From contig CAYHPY010000036.1 in the NCBI GenBank assembly GCA_964358485.1, forward strand, positions 1-32,668: a stretch of DNA of 32,668 bases, read 5' to 3'. Of this stretch, positions 7,402 through 15,151 are shown piece after piece. The stretch comes from CAYHPY01 sp964358485. Lineage in GTDB: Bacteria > Elusimicrobiota > Elusimicrobia > UBA1565 > UBA9628. How positions within the stretch are numbered: position 1 is the first letter of the stretch; each line of letters starts with the position of its first letter. The notes beneath the pieces are model-generated. The model saw only the letters and a program-made list of their open reading frames with translations, ran no database searches and was not told the origin of the DNA. The position numbers were made by a program, and so were the translations under genes.

Positions 7402-8519
7402 GCGTGGTCCATTGGCTGGGGGCGGGATTATCGTCGGGGGCGGGCATCCGGGAATTGGCCCGCTCCGGGCGGCCGCTGACGCTTTGGAACCGCACGGTGG
7501 AGAAAGCCCGCGCCGTTTTGGCGGGGCTCGACGCCAAATCCGCCGCCCGGGTGGAGGCCTTCGAGCCCGCCGCCTTAAAGCGCGCCCTGGCCCCGGGGGA
7601 CATCGCCGTGTCCATGCTCCCGGCCCCGATGCACCCGGAGATCGCCCGAATCTGCCTGGAGCGCAAGGCCCATTTGGTGACCACCAGCTATCTTTCGGAG
7701 CCGATGCGGGCCTTAAACGGACCGGCCGAGGCCGAAGGCCTGAGCTTCGTCAACGAATCCGGTTTGGATCCGGGCATCGATCATCTCTTCGCCCACAAGC
7801 TCATGGCCGATTACCGCGCCTCGGCGGCTTTCGACCCGGGCCGGGAACTGGAATTCGTGTCCTATTGCGGGGGCATCCCCAAGGTCCCCGGGGATTTCAA
7901 GTACAAGTTCAGCTGGTCGCCCGTCGGGGTCCTGCGGGCGCTGACCAACCCGGCCCGCTGCGTGGAGGACGGCCGGGAGAAAAAGACCGCCCGGGTCTGG
8001 GACGCGGTGTCCCGGCTGGACATCCTGGGAGAGCGCTTCGAAGCCTACCCCAACCGGGATTCCATCCCTTATCTGCAGGAATACGGCTTTGACCCGGCCT
8101 GGAAGGTCCGGACCTTCGTGCGCGGCACCCTCCGGCTGGACGGCTGGGCCGCGGCCTGGAAGCCGATCTTCGATAAAATCCCGACGGCGACCCCCCAGGA
8201 CCTCGAAAAGCTCAGCGCCGAGCTCTGGGACAAACACGCCTACCGGGACGGCGAGCAGGACCGGGTCGTGCTCTTCGTGGAGCTCAACGCCACGGGTGGC
8301 GGCCGACCTTGGGCCCGGCATTTAGCCCTGGACGAGTGCGGTTCGGGGGCCGACACCGCCATGACCCGCCTGGTTTCGCTTCCGGCGGTGTGGGCCGTGG
8401 AGATGGTGGCGGGGGGCCGGGCGCCGAAGGGCGTCTCGGGGGCGCCCAAGGACATCGCCGAGATCGACCGCTGGCTGGCCCGGCTCGGAGCGGCTGGAAT
8501 CTCCCTGAAGACCGCCTAA
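7398..8519 (+). CDS. Saccharopine reductase / dehydrogenase, L-glutamate-forming (Lys9-like)
   Basis: 373 aa. The N-terminal Rossmann start WLGAGLSSGAGIREL (~6-20) is followed by VTTSYLSEPMRALN (~94-107), then FVNESGLDPGIDHLFAHKLM (~118-137), which is the hallmark of the Lys9/AASS C-terminal family. EFVSYCGGIPKVPGDFKYKF (~153-172) and SWSPVGVLRALTNPA also match that family. The enzyme links saccharopine to 2-aminoadipate-6-semialdehyde plus glutamate. With the preceding Lys1-like gene it provides both halves of the saccharopine pathway, fused as one protein in animals and plants. Start ATG 7398 overlaps the previous stop. Its stop codon lies inside the T-tract of the terminator of the convergent cspA-like gene. 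Confidence 0.92.
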   Translation: MSVVHWLGAGLSSGAGIRELARSGRPLTLWNRTVEKARAVLAGLDAKSAARVEAFEPAALKRALAPGDIAVSMLPAPMHPEIARICLERKAHLVTTSYLSEPMRALNGPAEAEGLSFVNESGLDPGIDHLFAHKLMADYRASAAFDPGRELEFVSYCGGIPKVPGDFKYKFSWSPVGVLRALTNPARCVEDGREKKTARVWDAVSRLDILGERFEAYPNRDSIPYLQEYGFDPAWKVRTFVRGTLRLDGWAAAWKPIFDKIPTATPQDLEKLSAELWDKHAYRDGEQDRVVLFVELNATGGGRPWARHLALDECGSGADTAMTRLVSLPAVWAVEMVAGGRAPKGVSGAPKDIAEIDRWLARLGAAGISLKTA

Positions 8520-8556
8520 AAAACCGCCCCCCCCGCCGCAAGCGGCGAGGGGGGCA
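8517..8556 (-). terminator. Rho-independent terminator of the cold-shock gene
   Basis: A strong GC hairpin (GCCGC/GCGGC core with C/G runs, about 8526-8555) is followed on the minus strand by GGTTTTTT at 8524-8517. There is no T-run on the plus strand, so it serves the minus-strand cold-shock gene. It overlaps the stop codon of the Lys9-like gene. Confidence 0.75.
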
Positions 8557-8581
8557 TTCTCAGGCGTGGTTCGTCAGCTGA

Positions 8582-8785
8582 TTAGAGCTTGCGAACGTTT
8601 CCAGCGCGGGGGCCCTTTTCGGACTGCTCCACGTTGAATTCCACGGCCTGATTCTCGGCCAAAGTCTTGAAGCCATCGCCCGTGATGGACGAGTGGTGAA
8701 CGAAAAGGTCCTTGGACCCGTCGTCCGGCGTGATGAACCCGAAGCCCTTCTGATCATTGAACCACTTCACTTTTCCGGTAGCCAT
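8582..8785 (-). CDS. Cold-shock protein, CspA family
   Basis: 67 aa, one complete cold-shock domain. GKVKWFNDQKGFGFI contains RNP1 (KGFGFI), and DLFVHHSSI contains RNP2. The C-terminal strand is AVEFNVEQSEKGPRAGNVRKL. Such proteins bind single-stranded RNA and DNA and melt secondary structure. GAGGAA lies 10 nt before ATG 8785. The gene has its own promoter and a structured leader of about 66 nt, then a strong terminator, so it is probably monocistronic although it lies downstream of RNase R on the same strand. Confidence 0.96.
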   Translation of the reverse strand: MATGKVKWFNDQKGFGFITPDDGSKDLFVHHSSITGDGFKTLAENQAVEFNVEQSEKGPRAGNVRKL

Positions 8786-8806
8786 TATGTTGTAATTCCT
8801 CTTATT

Positions 8807-8839
8807 CGCGTCTAGCTCACAAACGTCATTTGTGGCGCG
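8807..8839 (-). promoter_or_regulatory. Leader hairpin in the cspA-like 5' UTR
   Basis: CACAAA (8818-8823) pairs with TTTGTG (8829-8834) around a 5-nt loop, and flanking CGCG tracts at 8807-8810 and 8836-8839 can extend it across an internal loop. It lies between the predicted transcription start (~8851) and the ribosome-binding site (8796-8801). CspA-type leaders often act as temperature-dependent structures; that role is inferred here. Confidence 0.4.
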
Positions 8840-8857
8840 GGGTACTTCTATCCCGTG

Positions 8858-8886
8858 CCTATATCATACCATGAGAACGGGGTCAA
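8858..8886 (-). promoter_or_regulatory. Promoter of the cspA-like gene
   Basis: The minus strand has TTGACC (8886-8881), a 17-nt spacer and TATAGG (8863-8858). The spacer ends in TGA, giving an extended -10 (TGn). Predicted start is near 8851. This is the best sigma-70-type promoter in the window. It lies immediately after the RNase R stop codon. Confidence 0.6.
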
Positions 8887-8894
8887 GTGAAGGG

Positions 8895-10841
8895 TTATTT
8901 TCGCCCGCGGGGTTCTTTTTTTTGGCGCCAGGGAGAAAGGCGGACTTGGTTGGGAAGCGCTGAACGGACGGGTTCGAACTCCAAGCGGCCGAGCGCTTCG
9001 TCCACCGCGGTCAAACGCACCTTCATCGGCGCGCCCAAGGCGGCGACGCCGCCGCGCCAGAGGCCGGACGCCCCGCAATCGCTTAGGACGATGAAGACCC
9101 CGGCGTTGGTGACATTGACCGCAACCCCGTCGAAGACCCGTCCGATCTCCCGGCCCATGAGGGCGGCCCGCGCCAAATCCACGGCCTTGCGTTCCGCGTC
9201 CTGAGCCAGACGCTCGCGCTCGGAACAGCGCACCGCCAGCGCCTCCAGGTCCACCCCTTCGGCGTGCTCGCGGGGCTTGCCCCGCAGGACGGCCTTGACG
9301 GCGCGGTGCACGACCAGGTCCGGGTAGCGCCGGATGGGCGAGGTGAAGTGGCAGTAATCCTTGGAGGCCAGGCCGAAATGCCCGCCCGGCTCCGAGGAGT
9401 AGCGCGCCAACTTCATCGAGCGGATGACCTGGGTGTTGGCGGTTTCCTCGAAGGGATGTCCGACCGCGGCCTTGAGCAAACCCTGAAGGCCCTCCACCGG
9501 ATGGGCCACCAGGGAGGTCGGGGCGCGGAGGCCGAGCTTGCCCAGCTCCTCCTGGAGGGCCTGGAGCTTCTCGGGGGACGGATCCTCGTGGATGCGGCGC
9601 AAAAAAGGCGCGCGGGCATGGGTCAAGGTCCGGGCCACGGCCTCGTTGGCGGCCACCATGAACTCCTCGATGAGCCGGTGGCTGGCCAGGCGCGCGCGCT
9701 TGCAGACCGCCAGAGGATTTCCCTCGGCGTCGGTCTTGATCTGGTATTCGGCGGCCGACATGTCCAGCCCGCCGCGCTCCATGCGCAGGGCGGTCATGCT
9801 CTTGGCAAGGGCCCCCATGTTGCGGACGCTCTCCTTGATCTCGGGCGGCACCTCCGGGACGGGCTTGCCGTCCAGCTCGTCCTGGACTTCCTCATAGGTG
9901 AAGCGCCGCCAGGACCGGATCACCGTCTCTTCCAGGACGACCCGGCCGGGGGCGCCCTTGGGGTCCAATTCCAGCCAGCAGGTCAAGGTCAGGCGCGGAA
10001 CGCCGGGACGCAGGGAGCAAAGATGGTCCGAGAGCTTGGGCGGCAGCATCGGGATCACCCGCCCGGGCAGGTAGACGCTGGTCCCGCGCCGGACGGCCTC
10101 GGCGTCCAGGGCCGTGCCCGGCTTGACGTAATCGGCCACCGAGGCGATGTGCACGCCCAAGAGCCAACCCCCGCCCGGCCGGGCCTCCAGGGAAACGCCG
10201 TCGTCGAAATCCTTGGCGTCGGCTCCGTCGATGGTGAAAATCGGGGTGTCGAACAGAACGCGCCGCCCCGCCCAATCCCCCTCGGCCGGGTCCAGCGGCA
10301 GGTCCCGGGCCTCGTCCAGAGCCTCTTGCGGAAAAACGGTCGGGATGTCCCGGGCGGCCAGGACCGCCTTGCGCCGCGCGGCGGGCTCCTCGGGCTTGCC
10401 CAGGATCTCGGTCACCGTCCCGCCGGGAGCGCGGTCCTCGGTGGGCCAGCGGTCGATCCGAAGGGTGGCCAACACCCCGGAGCGGGGCTCCACGCCTTTG
10501 GCGAAACCAAGAACTTCCAGCCCGCCCTCTTCGGGAATTCCTTCGGGGCAGAGCGCCCAAAAGCGCCCGACTTTCCGCAGGATGCCCACGGCCGTCGTCC
10601 GCGCTCGCGTCAGGACCCGGACGATCTCCCCGAAGCGCCGGTCCCCTTTTTGCCCGGTGAGGCGGGCCTCCACGCGGTCCCCGTCCATGGCCAGGCGCAC
10701 CGTGGGGCCGCCCAGATAAAGGTCCGGCGCCCCCGGAACTTCCGAGATCAAAAAGGCGAAGGTTCCTTTATGTTGGATCTTGCCTTGAATCAAATCGCGG
10801 CGCCCGCCGAAATCCCCGCGGCCGCGGCCTCTGCCTCGCAT
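8895..10841 (-). CDS. rnr: Ribonuclease R (RNB-family 3'-5' exoribonuclease)
   Basis: 648 aa. In order: a basic Gly/Arg N-terminus (MRGRGRGRGDFGGRR), a cold-shock-like OB domain (GKIQHKGTFAFLISE near 20, MDGDRVEARL), then the RNB catalytic domain with DGADAKDFDDG (residues 205-215, the Mg-binding Asp cluster), and HFTSPIRRYPDLVVHR. A C-terminal S1 domain (GREIGRVFDGVAVNVTNAGVFIVL) and a short basic tail complete it. It is shorter than E. coli RNase R and lacks the N-terminal HTH and long Lys-rich tail, like compact family members. It degrades structured RNA processively. ATG 10841 has AGGA directly adjacent but an extended -10 just upstream. Its position before a cold-shock gene is suggestive, since RNase R is cold-induced in some bacteria. 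Confidence 0.93.
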   Translation of the reverse strand: MRGRGRGRGDFGGRRDLIQGKIQHKGTFAFLISEVPGAPDLYLGGPTVRLAMDGDRVEARLTGQKGDRRFGEIVRVLTRARTTAVGILRKVGRFWALCPEGIPEEGGLEVLGFAKGVEPRSGVLATLRIDRWPTEDRAPGGTVTEILGKPEEPAARRKAVLAARDIPTVFPQEALDEARDLPLDPAEGDWAGRRVLFDTPIFTIDGADAKDFDDGVSLEARPGGGWLLGVHIASVADYVKPGTALDAEAVRRGTSVYLPGRVIPMLPPKLSDHLCSLRPGVPRLTLTCWLELDPKGAPGRVVLEETVIRSWRRFTYEEVQDELDGKPVPEVPPEIKESVRNMGALAKSMTALRMERGGLDMSAAEYQIKTDAEGNPLAVCKRARLASHRLIEEFMVAANEAVARTLTHARAPFLRRIHEDPSPEKLQALQEELGKLGLRAPTSLVAHPVEGLQGLLKAAVGHPFEETANTQVIRSMKLARYSSEPGGHFGLASKDYCHFTSPIRRYPDLVVHRAVKAVLRGKPREHAEGVDLEALAVRCSERERLAQDAERKAVDLARAALMGREIGRVFDGVAVNVTNAGVFIVLSDCGASGLWRGGVAALGAPMKVRLTAVDEALGRLEFEPVRSALPNQVRLSPWRQKKEPRGRK

Positions 10842-10847
10842 TCCTGA

Positions 10848-10856
10848 ATTATTGCA
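10848..10856 (-). promoter_or_regulatory. Extended -10 of the RNase R gene, leaderless geometry
   Basis: The minus strand reads TGCAATAAT, then six bases, then ATG 10841. The extended -10 (TGn plus AATAAT, 5/6) would place the transcript start at or within a base or two of the start codon. It overlaps the divergent moxR promoter in a 38-bp gap. Confidence 0.4.
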
Positions 10857-10867
10857 TTAAAAAAGGC

Positions 10868-10873
10868 TAGAAT
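10868..10873 (+). promoter_or_regulatory. -10 box of the moxR operon, leaderless geometry
   Basis: TAGAAT (5/6 to consensus) is separated by six bases from ATG 10880. There is no Shine-Dalgarno and no good -35. Confidence 0.45.
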
Positions 10874-10879
10874 CGGCCC

Positions 10880-11821
10880 ATGACGCAATCGGCTCCCGCG
10901 GCGACTTTCCGGAAGCTGGCCGACAATATCGGCAAGGTCATGCGCGGGCAGACGGCCACTTTGCGCAAGCTCCTGGCCTCCTTCGCCGCCGGGGGGCACG
11001 TCCTTCTGGAGGATTATCCCGGGACGGGAAAAACCACCTTGGCCAAGGCCCTGGCCCGCTCCGTGGGGGCGGGCTTCAACCGCATCCAGTTCACGCCCGA
11101 CCTGCTTCCCTCCGACATTATCGGCGTCTCCATCTTCGACCAGAAGGAGCAGTCCTTCCGCTTCCACGAAGGCCCCATCTTCACCCACATCGTCCTGGCC
11201 GACGAGATCAACCGGGCCTCTCCCAGAACCCAATCGGCGCTTCTGGAAGCCATGGGCGAGGGGCAGGTCAGCGTGGACGGCACGACCCGGCGCCTGGCCG
11301 ACCCCTTCTTCGTCATCGCCACCCAGAACCCCGTCGAATTTCACGGAACCTATCCCCTCCCCGAGGCCCAGATGGACCGCTTCACCATGCAATTCGCCCC
11401 GGGCTACGTGGCGGCCGAGGAGGAAGCGGCCGTCCTGTCCGACCAGGAGCGCGCGCATCCCATCGAGAGCCTGAAGGCCTGCGTGACCCTGGAAGAAGCC
11501 ATGGACCTGCGGCGCGCCGCGCTCCAGGTCCGGGTGAGCCCGGAAATCCGCCGCTACATCGTGGACCTGGTGCGGGAAACCCGGAAAAACCCGGTGGTCC
11601 GGCTCGGAGCCAGCCCGCGCGCGTCCCTGGCTTTGATGAAGGTTTCCCAGGCGGCGGCGCTCATGAGCGGACGGGATTTCGTGGCTCCCGACGACGTCAA
11701 GGAGATGGCGATTCCGGTGGTGGCCCACCGCGTGGCCCTGGACCCGCAGGCCAAGTTCTCCGGAACCACGGGCGCCTCCGTGGTCGAGGCGGCCTTGGCC
11801 GCCGTCCCCGTTCCGGCCTGA
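10880..11821 (+). CDS. MoxR-family AAA+ ATPase
   Basis: 313 aa. Walker A is YPGTGKTT (46-53), Walker B VLADEINRA (D108/E109), followed by SPRTQSALLEAMGEGQVSVDG, sensor-1 FVIATQNPVE (N150) and the arginine segment LPEAQMDRF, all characteristic of MoxR. The C-terminal winged lid covers ~230-310. MoxR proteins act as chaperone-like ATPases that help assemble or activate envelope or metal-containing complexes, usually with a DUF58/VWA partner, which here is the next gene, 1 nt downstream. It is transcribed from a promoter in the short gap shared with RNase R. Confidence 0.95.
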   Translation: MTQSAPAATFRKLADNIGKVMRGQTATLRKLLASFAAGGHVLLEDYPGTGKTTLAKALARSVGAGFNRIQFTPDLLPSDIIGVSIFDQKEQSFRFHEGPIFTHIVLADEINRASPRTQSALLEAMGEGQVSVDGTTRRLADPFFVIATQNPVEFHGTYPLPEAQMDRFTMQFAPGYVAAEEEAAVLSDQERAHPIESLKACVTLEEAMDLRRAALQVRVSPEIRRYIVDLVRETRKNPVVRLGASPRASLALMKVSQAAALMSGRDFVAPDDVKEMAIPVVAHRVALDPQAKFSGTTGASVVEAALAAVPVPA

Positions 11822-11822
11822 C

Positions 11823-13178
11823 ATGCTGCGGGGCTGGGACCGCCTCCGCTACCCGGTTCAGCGCGCGGCCGACGGCGCCCTGCAATGGCCGTGGCGCCAT
11901 TGGACTCCGGCGGGACGCTTCCTCCTTTCGGCCCTCACGGCCGCCGCGGTGTTCGGCCTGGACACCAACCAAAGCCTGGACCACCAGCTCTTCTGCTTTT
12001 TAGCCGCCCTGGCGGGCGCCTCCCTCTTGGCCGCCCGGGTCCGCCGTCCCCGGTTCTCGGCGGAGCGCGCCCTGCCCCGGACCGCCACCCAGGGCTTGGC
12101 GATGAGCTACCGCGTCCGCGTGACCAACGACGGCCCCCGCCCCTTGGAAGGGGCGGAGGTGCTCGAGTTTTTCGAGCGAACGGCACCGAGCGGTCCGGAA
12201 TTTTCCGCCCAAGCCACCCCGCCCGAGGCCGACTGGGTGGCGCGGCACTCGGGATTTGCCCGGTGGCGGGCCCTGGGCGCCAAGGCCCGGCCGGCCTCCG
12301 CCCCCGCTCCGGTTCCCCGCCTGGAGCCGGGCCAAAGCGCGGCCGTGGCCTGTTCCTTGACGCCCACGCGCCGGGGACGACTGGAGCTCAAGGCCCTGCG
12401 CCTGCAGTTGGCCGAACCCCTGGGAATCACCTGGGCGGCGGCGGTCTCCCCCGCGCCCCAAAGCGTCCTGGTCCTGCCCCGCCGCCATCCCGTCCCGCGC
12501 CTGAGCCCTCCCGGAGCGCGCCGCTGCCAGCCCGGGGGCGTGGCCAATTCTTCCTCGGTGGGCGATTCCCAGGAATTCATGTCCCTGCGCGATTACCGCC
12601 CCGGGGACCCCATCAAGCGCATCCATTGGCGGTCCTGGGCCAAGACGGGCAAGCCCGTGGTCCGGGAAGACCAGGACGAATTCTTCACGCGCCACGCTTT
12701 GGTCCTGGACACCTTCGCGGGACCCGCGCCCGGGGAGGCTTTCGAGGCGGCGGTTTCCACCGCGGCCTCGTTTCTCTCCTCGGTCCTCACCCAGGAATCC
12801 CTCGTGGATCTTCTTTTCCTCGGCGACAAGGCTTATTCCTTCACCGCGGGCCGGGGGCTGGGAAACGAGCTGGGGCTGTTGGAGGTTCTGGCCGGGGTCC
12901 GGCCCCGGACCGACGGGGAGTTCGAACAGCTCAGCCGGACGGTCCTGCCGCGCGCGCGGACCATGAGCGCCTGCCTGGCCGTGCTCCTCGGCTACGACGA
13001 GCCCAGACGAAAATTCGTCGCGGACCTGCGGCGCGCCGGGGTGCCCGTGCTGGCCCTGGTGGTCGAAGAGGCGCCCAAGGGGGAAAAAAAATTGGAGGGG
13101 GCCATCCGCCTTCCTCCCGCCGGCTTGGCCGCGGCGCTGGCCGGGGTCCCCTCGGGACCGGAGGCCTGGGCGCCATGA
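11823..13178 (+). CDS. DUF58 domain membrane protein
   Basis: 451 aa. Two hydrophobic segments near the N-terminus (~30-46 and ~53-72) anchor it. An immunoglobulin-like region (~75-220) precedes the DUF58 signature FMSLRDYRPGDPIKRIHWRS (near residue 252) and a VWA-like fold behind it (HALVLDTFAG). Members are almost always encoded beside moxR and are thought to be its membrane-linked partner. The start is one base after the moxR stop; the stop overlaps the next start (ATGA). Confidence 0.93.
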   Translation: MLRGWDRLRYPVQRAADGALQWPWRHWTPAGRFLLSALTAAAVFGLDTNQSLDHQLFCFLAALAGASLLAARVRRPRFSAERALPRTATQGLAMSYRVRVTNDGPRPLEGAEVLEFFERTAPSGPEFSAQATPPEADWVARHSGFARWRALGAKARPASAPAPVPRLEPGQSAAVACSLTPTRRGRLELKALRLQLAEPLGITWAAAVSPAPQSVLVLPRRHPVPRLSPPGARRCQPGGVANSSSVGDSQEFMSLRDYRPGDPIKRIHWRSWAKTGKPVVREDQDEFFTRHALVLDTFAGPAPGEAFEAAVSTAASFLSSVLTQESLVDLLFLGDKAYSFTAGRGLGNELGLLEVLAGVRPRTDGEFEQLSRTVLPRARTMSACLAVLLGYDEPRRKFVADLRRAGVPVLALVVEEAPKGEKKLEGAIRLPPAGLAAALAGVPSGPEAWAP

Positions 13179-15151
13179 CCCCTTCTGCCGGGCTGATCGG
13201 GGCGGCGCTCCTCCTCTGGGGACAGCAGACCGGCTCTTGGTTCGTCGCCCTCGCGCTGGCGGCGATCGTCGAGGGCCCCCGGCTCGTCCGCCGCCGTTGG
13301 GATTTTTCCCGCGAGGATTTTTCCAGGATCACGGATTTTTCGACCTTGCTCTTCGCCGGGCTGGCGGTGCTGTCGTTTTCCAAGGGCCGCTACCCCAGCC
13401 CGGCCCTTCAATGGCTGCCGGCCTGCCTTTTTCCGATCGTGGCCGCCCAAGCCTACAGCCTCGTCGGCAAGACCGATCTGACCGCGTTGTTCTGGACCTT
13501 GCGAAAGCGCGCCAAGCCGAAGGACCCCCGGGAGGGCGTCGATCTCCGCCTGCCTTACGCGACGGTATGCGTCCTCAGCGCAGGCTCGGCCAATTCCAAG
13601 GACCCGTATTTCTTTCCGGCCTGCGTCGTCCTGACCCTTTGGGCCCTGTGGCCGCTCCGCGGGCGGTCCGCGGCCCGGGCCTGGCTGGCCCTGGCGCTGG
13701 CCTCCGCCGCCGCGGGCTGGGGGGGCCAAATCGGCCTGCACCGCTTGCAGGTGTACCTGGAAACGACCCTTCCCAACCTGATCTTCGGCCGCGCCGAGCT
13801 GGGCCTGGACGCCTTCCGCAGCCGGACCGCCATCGGGGAAGTGGGCGCCCTGAAATTTTCCGATGAAATCGTCCTGCGCCTGGAACCCCTGAAGGGCGCG
13901 GCCCCCGCCCTGCTCCGGGAAGCCGCCTACAACCGCTACTTCGCCGGGACTTGGCACGCCCAAGGGGCGCCCTTCGAGGAGCTTGGGTCCCAGGCCGGTT
14001 CGACTTGGAACCTGGCACCGGAGCCGGCCCGGCTCGGAGAGATCCGGGTTTCTTTCTACCTCCCCTCGAAGCGCGGCCTGCTCCCGCTCCCGGGCGGAGC
14101 CTACCGGGTGACCGAGCTTTTCGCGGGCTCGATGCGCCGCAATCCCCTGGGCGCGGTCCATGTCCAGGACGGCCCCGGCCTGGCCGGCTACCGAGCCCGC
14201 TACGAGGGTCTCGGCCGCACCCTGATGGACTCTCCCCCGGCCAAGGCGGACCTGGCCCTCCCGGTTGAAGAGGAAAAACTCCTCAAGGAGCTGGCCGCGC
14301 GCCTGGCCCTGGACCCGGGCCGCCCCGGCGAAGCCGTGCGGAAGGTCCGGGATTTCCTGGGAACGGGCTTCGGCTACAGCCTGGTCCAGCGTCCCGTCCC
14401 AACGGGGTCCACGCCGCTGGAAAATTTCCTGACCCGAACCCAGTCCGGCCATTGCGAGTTTTTCGCCACCGCCGCGACCCTCCTGCTCCGGGCCGGGGGC
14501 GTCCCGGCCCGCTACGCCGCGGGCTTTTCCATCCAGGAATTCAGCCCCGCCGAGGGCGCGTTCATCGCCCGCAAGCGGCACGCGCACGCCTGGACTTTGG
14601 CCTTCGAGAACGGTTCCTGGCGGGATTTCGACGCCACCCCCGCCGGCTGGGCGGAGCTGGAAGCCCGCCGCGGCGCCTGGCTCAGGCCCCTGCGCGACCG
14701 CTGGGACCGTCTGGTCCTGGCCGTCTCGCGCTGGCGGTGGCGCCCGGCCGACGCCTCGCAAACCCCGAGGAAACATTGGCCGGCGGCGCTGGCGGCGGCC
14801 CTGGCGGCCGCCTGGGTGCTCCGGGGCCTGCGCCGGACCCGCGCCTCCGAGTCGGGCGAAACCGCCCTCCCGGCCCCTCCCGTGCCCGGGGCGGATTCGG
14901 AGCTTTACGGGGTCGAGCGCATTTTAGCCGGCCGGGGGCTCGGCCGGAGAGCCGAGGAAAGCGCCTCGGCTTGGGCCCTTCGCCTTTCCGGGACCCTGCC
15001 CCCGGAGCAAAGCCGGGAACTTTTTGAAGCGGCGCAACTCCATGAACGGCACCGCTTCGACCCCTTGGGACTAAAACCCGAGGACCGGGGCTCGCTCCGG
15101 GAAAAATCCCGGAGCCTGGCCCGCGTCCTCAGCGGGAAACAAGCCGCTTGA
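13175..15151 (+). CDS. TgpA-like transglutaminase membrane protein (DUF3488-transglutaminase-DUF4129)
   Basis: 658 aa. About five transmembrane segments occur in residues 1-190. An extracytoplasmic transglutaminase-like domain has the triad C427 (QSGHCEFF), H471 (HAHAWTLAF) and D486 (WRDFDATP). One further hydrophobic segment (~530-548) leads to a C-terminal DUF4129-like region (ELYGVERILAGRGLG...RFDPLGL). This is the standard third member of moxR-DUF58-TgpA operons, probably acting on envelope peptides or proteins; the substrate is unknown. I chose ATG 13175 for its ATGA overlap with DUF58; the same frame is open far upstream only because of GC bias. Its last 23 bases overlap the convergent polymerase-like gene. 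Confidence 0.93.
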   Translation: MTPSAGLIGAALLLWGQQTGSWFVALALAAIVEGPRLVRRRWDFSREDFSRITDFSTLLFAGLAVLSFSKGRYPSPALQWLPACLFPIVAAQAYSLVGKTDLTALFWTLRKRAKPKDPREGVDLRLPYATVCVLSAGSANSKDPYFFPACVVLTLWALWPLRGRSAARAWLALALASAAAGWGGQIGLHRLQVYLETTLPNLIFGRAELGLDAFRSRTAIGEVGALKFSDEIVLRLEPLKGAAPALLREAAYNRYFAGTWHAQGAPFEELGSQAGSTWNLAPEPARLGEIRVSFYLPSKRGLLPLPGGAYRVTELFAGSMRRNPLGAVHVQDGPGLAGYRARYEGLGRTLMDSPPAKADLALPVEEEKLLKELAARLALDPGRPGEAVRKVRDFLGTGFGYSLVQRPVPTGSTPLENFLTRTQSGHCEFFATAATLLLRAGGVPARYAAGFSIQEFSPAEGAFIARKRHAHAWTLAFENGSWRDFDATPAGWAELEARRGAWLRPLRDRWDRLVLAVSRWRWRPADASQTPRKHWPAALAAALAAAWVLRGLRRTRASESGETALPAPPVPGADSELYGVERILAGRGLGRRAEESASAWALRLSGTLPPEQSRELFEAAQLHERHRFDPLGLKPEDRGSLREKSRSLARVLSGKQAA

